Shown here: piece after piece, positions 8,998 to 16,318 of the stretch | Position numbering within the stretch: position 1 is the stretch's first letter | Layout: each line of letters opens with the position of its first letter | From: Paracoccaceae bacterium | Lineage (GTDB): Bacteria > Pseudomonadota > Alphaproteobacteria > Rhodobacterales > Rhodobacteraceae | Direction: 5' to 3' | DNA length: 34,770 bases | NCBI GenBank assembly: GCA_026713305.1 | Contig: JAPOOS010000172.1 | Coordinates: 1 to 34,770, forward strand | Program-made: the position numbers and the translations under genes | Notes under the pieces: generated by a model | Databases searched by the model: none | What the model was told of the DNA's origin: nothing | What the model saw: only the letters and a program-made list of their open reading frames with translations

Positions 8998-9021
8998 CGG
9001 TGGCGGCGACAGCCGCCACCG
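8998..9021 (+). other. Intercistronic stem-loop after the binding-protein gene
   Basis: A perfect 10-bp GC-rich stem (CGGTGGCGGC / GCCGCCACCG) closes a GACA tetraloop 23 nt after the binding-protein stop codon and before the permease. The short T-run comes 9 nt later, so it is not a classical terminator. Such hairpins commonly protect the upstream message and give excess binding protein over permease. Partial attenuation is also possible. Confidence 0.7.
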
Positions 9022-9061
9022 CCTTGATCCGTTTTTGAGACATCGAATTGAGAGGGGAACT

Positions 9062-10156
9062 ATGGCAAAGGACAAAGTTCGGTCACAAAAGGGGGCCCAT
9101 GGCATTGGGGGGCTGAAATACGACCCATCCAAGCGCACCAGGCCGCAAGAGCTGAATGTCTTCATGGCATTGATATTGATCGTCGTGATCTTTGAAGCTC
9201 TTGGCTGGATGGTGATTGGAGACAGCTTCCTGTTCAACACGCGTGAAAACGTCGACGGCATATTCAATGTGCGCCGTCTGCGAATCATAATTCTTCAAGT
9301 TTCAATCATCGGCATCATTGCAATTGGTGTCACACAGGTGATCATTTTGGGAGGAATCGACTTGAGCTCCGGCTCAATCGTCGGCGCCACGGCCATGATT
9401 GCCATGAGTTTTGCCCAAGTGGCCGAAGTCAATGGACAACCCAACCCGAAAGGCATGTTCCTCGAGCAGGGATGGGTGGATCTTCCGGTGCTCGTTCCGG
9501 TTGCCATTGGATTGGGCTGCGGAGTGCTGGCGGGCTTCATCAACGGCTTCTTCGTCGCCGTCACCAAGATACCGCCATTCATTGCCACGCTGGGCATGAT
9601 GGTTGCGGCTCGCGGTGTGGCCAAATGGTGGTCGAAGGGGCAGCCGATTTCGTTTCCGACGGATTCCTACGCGACCATCGGTTCAGGGATGACTCCGGTG
9701 GTCCTTTTCGCGTTGCTGGCCATACTGTTCTATCTGATCATGAAGTACACAGTGTACGGCAAGCACACCTACGCCATCGGTTCCAATGAGGATGCGGCTC
9801 GAATGTCGGGAATCAAGGTCGATAGGCACAAGATCATCGTCTACACGATCGCCGGCTCGCTCGCTTCGCTGGCTGCCATAGTTCTGAGTTCAAAGAACCT
9901 CACGGCCCAGGCCGGCATGGGAATCATGTACGAACTGGACGCAATCGCAATGGCGGTGATCGGCGGAATTTCCCTTTCCGGCGGGCGCGGATCGATTGTG
10001 GGCACCGTTATCGGAGCCCTCATATTCGGCGTCATCATTTCTGGGTTCACTTTCCTGCGGTTGGATGCCTACTACCAGGAAATCTTCAAGGGAGGCATCA
10101 TCGTGGGCGCCGTGGTTCTTGACCAGTGGCGTCAGCAGCGCGCCGCCAGGACCTAA
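9062..10156 (+). CDS. Sugar ABC transporter permease (CUT2, RbsC/FrcC-like)
   Basis: The 364-residue integral membrane protein belongs to the CUT2 (ribose/xylose/inositol) permease family. About ten hydrophobic segments are visible, starting around residue 36. The family signatures VIILGGIDLSSGSIVGATAM (residues about 96-115) and AIAMAVIGGISLSGGRGSIVG (about 290-310) are present, as is the YGKHTYAIGSNEDAARMSGI coupling loop. A charged cytoplasmic N-tail of about 35 residues precedes the first membrane span. The start at 9062 has a strong GAGAGGGG ribosome binding site. It lies between the binding protein and the ATPase; one permease gene implies a homodimeric channel. Confidence 0.94.
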   Translation: MAKDKVRSQKGAHGIGGLKYDPSKRTRPQELNVFMALILIVVIFEALGWMVIGDSFLFNTRENVDGIFNVRRLRIIILQVSIIGIIAIGVTQVIILGGIDLSSGSIVGATAMIAMSFAQVAEVNGQPNPKGMFLEQGWVDLPVLVPVAIGLGCGVLAGFINGFFVAVTKIPPFIATLGMMVAARGVAKWWSKGQPISFPTDSYATIGSGMTPVVLFALLAILFYLIMKYTVYGKHTYAIGSNEDAARMSGIKVDRHKIIVYTIAGSLASLAAIVLSSKNLTAQAGMGIMYELDAIAMAVIGGISLSGGRGSIVGTVIGALIFGVIISGFTFLRLDAYYQEIFKGGIIVGAVVLDQWRQQRAART

Positions 10157-10170
10157 ATCGGGAGAGCGAT

Positions 10171-10947
10171 ATGTTAGGAGAAGTAATTCTGCGAACCGAA
10201 GGGCTGACAAAGCACTACGGCGGTGTCCACGCTCTTGAGGATGCCGACTTTGAGATACGCAAGGGAGAGCATGTCGCCATAATGGGCGACAACGGAGCGG
10301 GAAAGTCGACATTCGTGCGGCAAATCACCGCCGTGGAGCAAAAGACCCGCGGAACAATCTGGTTCGATGGACGCGAAGTGAACTTCGCCGGCCCTCTCGA
10401 CGCACGCGAAGCCGGGATCGAAACGGTCTTTCAGACCCTGGCCCTTGCCGACGACCTCGACGTGCCGGACAATCTGTTTCTTGGACGTGAGAAGGTGTTG
10501 TTCAAGCTTGGCAAGTTTTCAATCCTGGACTACCGTGGAATGCGCGAGGCCACAGAAGAGGGTTTGCGCAAGACGGCTGTCAAGATTCCAAATCTCAACA
10601 ACTCGATTCGCAACATGTCGGGCGGACAGCGGCAATGCGTGGCCATCGCCCGAACGGCGACCTTCCGTTCCAAGCTGACCATCATGGACGAGCCGACGGC
10701 GGCGCTTGGCGTGCAGGAAACCGAGCAGGTCGAGAACATCATCCGGACCCTGAAAGAGGCTGGAGAGCCGCTTATCCTGATCAGCCACAACATGCGGCAG
10801 GTGTTCGATTTGGTCGATCGGATCATTGTGTTTCGCCGCGGCAGAATGGTCGCCGACCTCAACAAGGAGGAGACCGACGGGCAGGATGTCGTGGCCTACA
10901 TCACCGGCGCCAAGACGCAGCCGCAATTCGCGGACAAGGCCGCCTGA
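10171..10947 (+). CDS. Sugar ABC transporter ATP-binding protein, single domain (FrcA-like)
   Basis: The 258-residue ATPase has one nucleotide-binding domain: Walker A GDNGAGKST (about residues 42-50), Q-loop in VFQTLAL, signature MSGGQRQ, Walker B LTIMDEPTAALG and the H-loop ISHNM. Most CUT2 importers use a fused two-domain RbsA-type ATPase of about 500 residues. A half-size protein is typical of the FrcA subgroup, and the gene order binding protein-permease-ATPase is that of frcBCA. The start has GGGAGAG about 5 nt upstream and lies 14 nt after the permease stop. A strong terminator follows about 100 nt downstream. Confidence 0.94.
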   Translation: MLGEVILRTEGLTKHYGGVHALEDADFEIRKGEHVAIMGDNGAGKSTFVRQITAVEQKTRGTIWFDGREVNFAGPLDAREAGIETVFQTLALADDLDVPDNLFLGREKVLFKLGKFSILDYRGMREATEEGLRKTAVKIPNLNNSIRNMSGGQRQCVAIARTATFRSKLTIMDEPTAALGVQETEQVENIIRTLKEAGEPLILISHNMRQVFDLVDRIIVFRRGRMVADLNKEETDGQDVVAYITGAKTQPQFADKAA

Positions 10948-11043
10948 GCGGAGGCTGCGGAATCGCTCCGTGAGCGCCAAGGACTGAAAACGGACAGGCG
11001 CCTGCCAGTTGAATGCCGGAAAGGCGGCAGGCTTCCTGTCGAC

Positions 11044-11075
11044 AGCTGGCGCCGCCCGGCGCCAGCTTTCTCTCA
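11044..11075 (+). terminator. Rho-independent terminator of the rhizopine-type importer operon
   Basis: A perfect 10-bp stem (AGCTGGCGCC / GGCGCCAGCT, 11044-11053 and 11058-11067) with a GCCC loop runs into the pyrimidine tract TTCTCTC. It lies about 100 nt after the ATPase gene. The rest of the 318-nt gap 10948-11265 shows no other gene or signal that I can support. Confidence 0.75.
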
Positions 11076-11265
11076 ACCGCAGCGAGAAGGCCAACTGGCT
11101 GGAGAGAACGCGCGGTGGCTCCGGCTGAAGTCTTCGTCAACCCATTCCGCTTTGCCGTTCGGAGCTTCAAGAGTATACAGATGACGCGGGTGCGCAGTCC
11201 CGCTGCTGGCAAGGTCGCCGTGACCCGCAGGCAAACATCCGCAGCACACAGCGAGGAGTGAACGC

Positions 11266-11472
11266 TTGTTCGACCTGTCGCATCCCTTTTTCAAGCCCTT
11301 GTGGACGCGTGTTGTCATCGCTGCGGGCTTGGACATTTGGGCAATTTTCGAATTTGCAACGCTGGAACTCTTTTGGGGAATCCTGTTCGGAGCGCTGGGC
11401 ATCTGGTGCACGTGGCAGTTTTTCTTCACCGATCGCTTTGCCGATTCCGAGAACGGCGACGGCGAGTCGTAG
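11266..11472 (+). CDS. Small two-span membrane protein, function unknown
   Basis: This 68-residue protein has two hydrophobic segments (about residues 13-31 and 33-53) separated by a short loop around FEFATLELFWG, and an acidic C-terminal tail (ADSENGDGES). The opening FDLSHPFFKPLWTRVV resembles a small conserved membrane protein that I recall from Rhodobacterales genomes; I cannot verify this. The start is TTG, supported by a strong GAGGAG 7 nt upstream. It follows the importer terminator and is convergent with the DapA-family gene. The dense aromatic content is typical of a true small membrane protein. No function is assigned. Confidence 0.75.
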   Translation: MFDLSHPFFKPLWTRVVIAAGLDIWAIFEFATLELFWGILFGALGIWCTWQFFFTDRFADSENGDGES

Positions 11473-11505
11473 TTCCTTTCGCCGATGTCGCCGCGGGACT
11501 GGCGT

Positions 11506-12420
11506 TCAGGCCGTGCGGCGGCGAAGTTCCGCCAGACCCAGGTCGAACTGTTCCGCCTGGTCCTTGGTAAGGCCTTCAAGCGGAGGCAACAGGCGAAGCC
11601 AGTTCGGGTTTCCCGAACGCAGCGCCTCGTGCCGCTTCATTGCAGGCACCAACGGAAACTGCATGGCAAACTCACGCGCGGCGTTTGCCAGTTCAATCCT
11701 TCTCGGCAGATCGGGACTTTCGCGCTCCAGGGTTCGGCGTGCCAGCTTGCCAAAGCTGTTGGTTGAACCTGAAATCACGCCGGCGCAGCCGGCCTTCAGA
11801 CCGTCTTCCAGAAACGCCTCGGACGAAGGGAATATGTCGAAGTTCCGTGCAATGCCGCCCGTGGCCCGAACGAAGGCAAGGCTCTGCCGGAAATCTCCCG
11901 AAGAATCCTTGAGGCCGGCCATGGTTTCGCCGTATGCCGCGATCAGGCGCACGACGAGCTGCGTTGACAGCGGCGTCGCCGACATCTGGGGGAAATGATA
12001 GAGGTAGAGGCGGAGTCGGCTGTCGTTGACCTCGGCAATGACGCGTGAGTAGAACTCGAACAGGCCGTCATCCCCGACATTCTTGTAGTAGTAGGGCGGC
12101 AGAACGAGCACGTTCACATAGCCGGCCTGAAGGGCCGCCCGCGACAGTTCGGCAGTGTCCTTGATGGACGGGCAGCCAGTGCCGATGATGGCCCGGTCCG
12201 GCTCGATGCCTGCGTCGGCAAAGGCTTCGGGTACACCCAGCTTGCAGCGCAGGGAGATTGACGGGCCTTCGCCGGTTGTGCCGAGGGGAGCGACCCCGTC
12301 GCAGCCACCTTCGCTCAGAAGGTAGCGGCAATAGGCGGCCAGCGCCGGCCTGTCGAGCTTGAGTTGACTGGTGAGTGGGGAAATCGCGGCAGCGTAGATG
12401 CCGTGACGCGCTTTTGTCAT
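11506..12420 (-). CDS. DapA/NanA-family aldolase or lyase (dihydrodipicolinate synthase family)
   Basis: The 304-residue TIM-barrel protein carries the family's catalytic features: GTTGEG (residues 47-52), a Tyr in YHFP (Tyr141, equivalent to DapA Tyr133) and the Schiff-base Lys171 in GLKDSSGD. The consensus YNxP motif is altered to YHFP, and the arginine that binds the second carboxylate in DapA is not evident. A sugar-acid, keto-acid or amine aldolase role therefore seems likelier than lysine synthesis. It lies alone on the minus strand between two sugar importers, which also suggests catabolism. Possible reactions include 2-keto-3-deoxy-sugar-acid cleavage or dehydration. The exact substrate is not readable from sequence. 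Confidence 0.88.
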   Translation of the reverse strand: MTKARHGIYAAAISPLTSQLKLDRPALAAYCRYLLSEGGCDGVAPLGTTGEGPSISLRCKLGVPEAFADAGIEPDRAIIGTGCPSIKDTAELSRAALQAGYVNVLVLPPYYYKNVGDDGLFEFYSRVIAEVNDSRLRLYLYHFPQMSATPLSTQLVVRLIAAYGETMAGLKDSSGDFRQSLAFVRATGGIARNFDIFPSSEAFLEDGLKAGCAGVISGSTNSFGKLARRTLERESPDLPRRIELANAAREFAMQFPLVPAMKRHEALRSGNPNWLRLLPPLEGLTKDQAEQFDLGLAELRRRTA

Positions 12421-12791
12421 CGCCGTCCATCCAATTGTTGCAGTTGCGGGAGACCAATGTGGTCAAACAGCGTCGGCTGCCGAGTGGCCGTGTCCGGTCG
12501 CGCCGCAAATGGGGCTTGTAAGCCTTTTTTCGGAACTGCGCCAGATCGAGACAATCGTCAAGCGTTCACCACGGGTTTCGTGGCACATGGGCCTTTTTGT
12601 GCCGGCTGCCGTTGCGCGGCTTGGCGAGGATGTGCGATGACCATGTCCGCCGGCGCGAGGAATGCGCTTGGCTCAGGCGTCAATGCCGGCGAAAGGGTCG
12701 CAGAACGGCGGCAGCTCGACCGAACTTCGGCGCCGCAGGGTCGCTGGCTGGAACCTCCAACCACAGGATTTCAGGAAATGTCACAATCTTG
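12421..12791. other. Non-coding leader upstream of the catabolic operon
   Basis: No supported gene is seen. A short GC-rich stem followed by six T residues (GGCTTGTAAGCC then T6, 12514-12530) could end a plus-strand transcript, but no plus-strand gene precedes it. The minus-strand promoter of the DapA-family gene must lie at the left end. Confidence 0.4.
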
Positions 12792-12835
12792 TTGACAGCG
12801 ACCACCTCGACATGGTATTTGCATTCGTATGCAAA
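12792..12835 (+). promoter_or_regulatory. Promoter and LacI-type operator of the 13-gene catabolic operon
   Basis: A perfect -35 box TTGACA (12792-12797), an 18-nt spacer and a weak -10 TATTTG (12816-12821) form the promoter. The palindrome TTTGCATTCGTATGCAAA (12818-12835; 7-bp arms, central CG) overlaps the -10 and the expected start site, a classic repressor position. Its core TTGCATTCGTATGCAA aligns with TTGCAATCGGTTGCAA at 7936-7951. The likely ligand-responsive repressor is the LacI protein encoded at 20216-21286 in the same operon, which would make the system autoregulated. Repressor assignment is inference. Confidence 0.7.
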
Positions 12836-12863
12836 CGCACTTCTTGTCAAGGACGAGGCCGAT

Positions 12864-13913
12864 ATGTCGGAAATACAGCTGCAAAGCGTAACCAAGCGTT
12901 GGGGCAGTTTTGTCGGGGTGGCCGATTTCGATCTGACCATTGCCGACCAGGAGTTTCTTGTGCTTCTCGGGCCCTCTGGCTGCGGCAAGACAACGACAAT
13001 GCGCATGATTGCCGGTCTCGAAGATGTGACCGACGGCACGATTTCGATCGATGGACGCGTCGTCAACGACCTGGACCCCAAGGATCGGGACGTGGCCATG
13101 GTCTTTCAGTCCTACGGTCTGTATCCCAACATGAACGTCTACGAGAACATCAGGTTCCCCCTGAAAGTGCGCAAGGTCGACAAGTCGACGCATGACGAAC
13201 GGGTCATGAGAGCCGCAAGGATGGTTGAGCTCGAGGAGTTCATGCATCGCAAGCCAGCCGAGCTGTCCGGCGGACAGCGCCAGCGCGTGGCGCTGGCCCG
13301 GGCCATCGTCCGAGAACCGAACGTGTTCCTGATGGACGAGCCGCTTTCAAACCTTGACGCCAAGCTGCGCGTGTCGACCCGCGCCCAGATAAAGAACCTC
13401 AGCCACGAACTGAAGGTGACGACGGTCTACGTCACGCACGACCAGATCGAGGCCATGACGCTGGCCGACCGAGTGGTCGTGATGAGCCGGGGCATCGTGC
13501 AGCAGGTCGGAACTCCCACCGAAATCTACGACCGTCCGGCCAACACCTTTGTTGCCGGCTTCATCGGCTCGCCAGCCATGAACCTGGTCGAGGGAACGGC
13601 GTCCCGCGGGACGTTTTCGGCGGAAGACATCAGCATAGGCGGCCTTTCCTGCCCGGATGGGCCCATAACCGTGGGATTTCGCGCCGAAGATGCCTCGCTC
13701 AGTTATTCCCATGCTGAAATCAACGCTCCCCTCTACACTCTGGAGCTGTTGGGGGACGCCACCATGCTGACCTTCAGAATTGCCGATTCTCTGGTCTCGG
13801 TGAGAGCGCCCAAGGAATTCAGGGCGGACATCGGATCCAATGTGTCGGTTTCGGTGCCGGCGAACATCTGCCGACTCTTCGATTCAAAGACCGGCGAGCA
13901 TCTTAACCACTGA
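12864..13913 (+). CDS. CUT1 sugar-type ABC transporter ATPase (MalK/UgpC-like)
   Basis: The 349-residue ATPase energises the importer encoded by the next three genes. It has Walker A GPSGCGKTTT (about 38-47), Q-loop VFQSYGLYP, signature LSGGQRQRVALARA, Walker B VFLMDEPLSNLDAKLR and the H-loop VTHDQIEAMT. A C-terminal regulatory OB-fold domain (about residues 240-349, including VGFRAED) follows, as in MalK/UgpC. The start at 12864 has a GAGG-type ribosome binding site and removes a non-conserved upstream extension. Unusually for CUT1 operons, the ATPase gene comes first. It lies just downstream of the LacI-type operator. Confidence 0.95.
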   Translation: MSEIQLQSVTKRWGSFVGVADFDLTIADQEFLVLLGPSGCGKTTTMRMIAGLEDVTDGTISIDGRVVNDLDPKDRDVAMVFQSYGLYPNMNVYENIRFPLKVRKVDKSTHDERVMRAARMVELEEFMHRKPAELSGGQRQRVALARAIVREPNVFLMDEPLSNLDAKLRVSTRAQIKNLSHELKVTTVYVTHDQIEAMTLADRVVVMSRGIVQQVGTPTEIYDRPANTFVAGFIGSPAMNLVEGTASRGTFSAEDISIGGLSCPDGPITVGFRAEDASLSYSHAEINAPLYTLELLGDATMLTFRIADSLVSVRAPKEFRADIGSNVSVSVPANICRLFDSKTGEHLNH

Positions 13914-13989
13914 ATCCGGCGCCCTGCGGGATCCGGTGCGGTCCGCAGCACAAACGGCGTCGACTGACAAAAACAAGGAGTAACCATTG

Positions 13990-15201
13990 ATGAGCATTCT
14001 GCGGAGCGCCTTGATGGCAGGCATGCTGGCCTTTGTCGCCAGCGGCAGCTGGGCCGCATGCGCCTACAACAACACAATTCCGGTCAAGTCGCTCTCGGCC
14101 GGCTTCGAGGCATGGAAGGCAGTAACAGGCGCCATGTCCGAGTGCGGGAACGTCGAGGCCGAACTCGATCAGGAATTCCGCCTCAAGCAGCCCGACGCCT
14201 TTGCCGCCAGCCCGGCGCTGTACCAGATCGGCGGAGTCTCGAATTCGACATTGGTGCCCCTGCTCAACGCAAAGACCATTCGTCCGCTTGACGATCTCAT
14301 TGCCAAGCACGGCCAGAATCTGAGACAGAACCAGTTGATTTCGGTCGACGGGCAAATCTGGGCAATCGCCATGATGGTCAATGCCCAGCATCTGATGTAT
14401 CGATCCGACATACTGGCCGACCTTGGCATCGAAGTGCCGTCGACCTACGAGGAGCTGCTGGCGGCGGCAGCCAAGGTTGCCGAGGCAAACGTGGTCGAAT
14501 ATCCGCTCGGTGGGACCTGGAAGCCTGGATTCAACATCGGGATCGAGTTCGTGAACCTCTATCTCGGACATGGCGGCGAGTTCTTCAATGACGATCTGAC
14601 ACCGGCAATCAACAATGAAACCGGCGTAGCCGTGCTGAATCTGCTCGGTGAAATGAAGCAGTACATGGATCCGGAAATCCTGGTCTCCGATTCCACCTAC
14701 GTCCAACAGCAGTTCCAGCAGGGCAAGATCGCCATGGCGAACCTGTGGGCAACACGCGCCGCTGCCATGGACGACGAGGCCGAGAGCACTGTCGTGGGCA
14801 AGGTTGTCATGGCAGCCGCTCCGAACGGTTCGACAAGGCCTTCGTCGACCCTGTGGTGGGATGGCATTGTCATTGCCGCCAACATAAGCGACGAGGAAGC
14901 CGAAGCTGCCTTTCAGGTTGCGCTTGAGGGCATGGACAGCGAGATGGTCGAGGCCAACACCGAAGTCGCAGTGTGGCTCATCGACGGCTACGTTCCAGGA
15001 CGACTGGCGGCGGGGGCCGCGGCGACTGCGGCCAACGGAGCGCTTCCCTATCCGGCCAGTCCGCAAATGGGCGTCATGCTGAACTCGCTTGGCAATGGCG
15101 TTCCGGCCTTCGTGACAGGCGACAAGGATGCCGAGACGACGCTGGCGGACATCGAAGCCGAGTATCTTACAAAGGCAAGGGAATCCGGTCTGATCGAATA
15201 G
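13990..15201 (+). CDS. ABC transporter extracellular solute-binding protein (family 1)
   Basis: The 403-residue secreted protein has a signal peptide (MSILRSALMAGMLAFVASGS..., cleavage near WAA-CA about residue 22). It has the general build of a family 1 (MalE/UgpB-like) binding protein: an early region with EFRLKQPDAFAASPALYQIG, a hinge around LIAKHGQNLRQNQLISVDGQIWAIA, a YRSDILADLGIEVPSTYEELL block and a Trp-rich cleft segment STLWWDGIVIA. AAGGAG precedes the ATG by 9 nt; a TTG immediately upstream would give one extra residue. It carries two Cys close together after the signal. The ligand cannot be read; the neighbouring dehydrogenases suggest a polyol or sugar-like hydroxylated compound. 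Confidence 0.9.
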   Translation: MSILRSALMAGMLAFVASGSWAACAYNNTIPVKSLSAGFEAWKAVTGAMSECGNVEAELDQEFRLKQPDAFAASPALYQIGGVSNSTLVPLLNAKTIRPLDDLIAKHGQNLRQNQLISVDGQIWAIAMMVNAQHLMYRSDILADLGIEVPSTYEELLAAAAKVAEANVVEYPLGGTWKPGFNIGIEFVNLYLGHGGEFFNDDLTPAINNETGVAVLNLLGEMKQYMDPEILVSDSTYVQQQFQQGKIAMANLWATRAAAMDDEAESTVVGKVVMAAAPNGSTRPSSTLWWDGIVIAANISDEEAEAAFQVALEGMDSEMVEANTEVAVWLIDGYVPGRLAAGAAATAANGALPYPASPQMGVMLNSLGNGVPAFVTGDKDAETTLADIEAEYLTKARESGLIE

Positions 15202-15212
15202 GCCAGATTTCC

Positions 15213-15237
15213 GCAGGAGGGCGTCCAGCCCTCCTGC
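15213..15237 (+). other. Intercistronic stem-loop after the solute-binding-protein gene
   Basis: A perfect 10-bp stem (GCAGGAGGGC / GCCCTCCTGC) with loop GTCCA begins 12 nt after the binding-protein stop, with no T-run. It mirrors the hairpin at 8998-9021 in the other importer and probably stabilises the binding-protein message. Confidence 0.7.
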
Positions 15238-15295
15238 AACCCATTTCTGCAGGAATGTCTGACCTGCCGAGAACACGAAATCGGGGTGGACGGAA

Positions 15296-16318
15296 ATGAA
15301 ACCAAGAACATTTGCAGCGTTTGTGGGACCTTCGATGTTCCTGATGCTACTGTTTATCGCCGCTCCTCTGATCAGCGTGCTTTCTCAGAGCTTCTACGTA
15401 ACCCAGAGCGTGTTCGAGACCGTGGAGGTCGAGGTCTGCACGCCGGGTTTCCTGACTCAGACATGCGAGATCGAACAGCGCACACAGCCCATCCTGGACG
15501 ACGACGGCAATCAGGTCGTCAACACCGAATTCGTCGGTTGGACCAGCTACCGAAACGTGCTCAGGATGGGCGACGCATGGGATGCACTCAGCAGTTTCGA
15601 CTGGTCGAAGTTTCAACAGATCGACTTTTGGAAGGCGCTGAGATTCACGCTGACCTTCACGCTGATAACCTTGCCGCTTGCAATCGGGCTAGGCCTTCTG
15701 CTGGCAATTACAGTCAACAATGTCACTCAGGCCCTCAAGGGACAGATCATATTCATTTCGCTCCTGCCGTTCATCATCACGCCGGTCATTGGCGCGCTGT
15801 CAATAAGGTGGCTGTTCATCGGCGACGGAATCATGACCGCCCTCCTCGAATGGTGGCTCCAACGTGACATTGCGATGTTCGCCCAAGCGTGGACGATCGA
15901 GGTGTTGATGCTGTTCTACCGCGTCTGGCATGTTGGTCCGTTCGCGTTTGTCGTCTTCTACGCCGGACTGCAGACGGTGAACAACGACACGCTGGAGAGC
16001 GCCATCATCGATGGGGCGAGCCGCTTCGAACGCCTGCGATACGTGATCATCCCACACTTGATGCCGCTCATCGTGTTCGTTGCGCTGATTCATCTGATGG
16101 ACTCATACAGGGTGTTCGAGGAGATCGTCGGATTCGCGTCCCAGGCGCACGTCATATCGCTGCAGTGGCTTACATACGATTTCCTGACGCCTGACGAGGC
16201 CGGAAACCGGTCCGTCAGCCGCGCTTCGGCCAGCGCCATGCTGACCATGGTTGGCATCGTGATTCTGCTGATACCGTTGCTGCGCAAGACTTGGAAAGAT
16301 CACAGGAGTGCCCACTGA
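15296..16318 (+). CDS. ABC sugar-type transporter permease 1 (MalF/UgpA-like, with periplasmic insert)
   Basis: The 340-residue membrane protein is the first of two permeases. A membrane segment at about 7-30 is followed by a roughly 80-residue periplasmic stretch containing two Cys (48 and 57) and many acidic residues. The core bundle then starts at about 115, with the EAA-type coupling loop ESAIIDGASRFERLRYVIIP near residue 240. The insert is larger than in ordinary MalF-type homologues of about 290 residues, and its Cys pair could form a disulfide. The stop codon overlaps the next gene's start by 1 nt (TGATG), so the permeases are translationally coupled. Confidence 0.92.
   Translation: MKPRTFAAFVGPSMFLMLLFIAAPLISVLSQSFYVTQSVFETVEVEVCTPGFLTQTCEIEQRTQPILDDDGNQVVNTEFVGWTSYRNVLRMGDAWDALSSFDWSKFQQIDFWKALRFTLTFTLITLPLAIGLGLLLAITVNNVTQALKGQIIFISLLPFIITPVIGALSIRWLFIGDGIMTALLEWWLQRDIAMFAQAWTIEVLMLFYRVWHVGPFAFVVFYAGLQTVNNDTLESAIIDGASRFERLRYVIIPHLMPLIVFVALIHLMDSYRVFEEIVGFASQAHVISLQWLTYDFLTPDEAGNRSVSRASASAMLTMVGIVILLIPLLRKTWKDHRSAH

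Noticed and set aside
11506..12420. Biosynthetic dihydrodipicolinate synthase (dapA)
   Set aside because: The family is right, but YNxP is altered to YHFP, the second-carboxylate arginine is not evident, and the gene sits between two sugar importers. It is kept as a DapA/NanA-family protein without the symbol.
12514..12530. Rho-independent terminator
   Set aside because: The stem is only 4-5 bp with a minimal loop, and no plus-strand gene ends upstream. It is mentioned only within the gap description.
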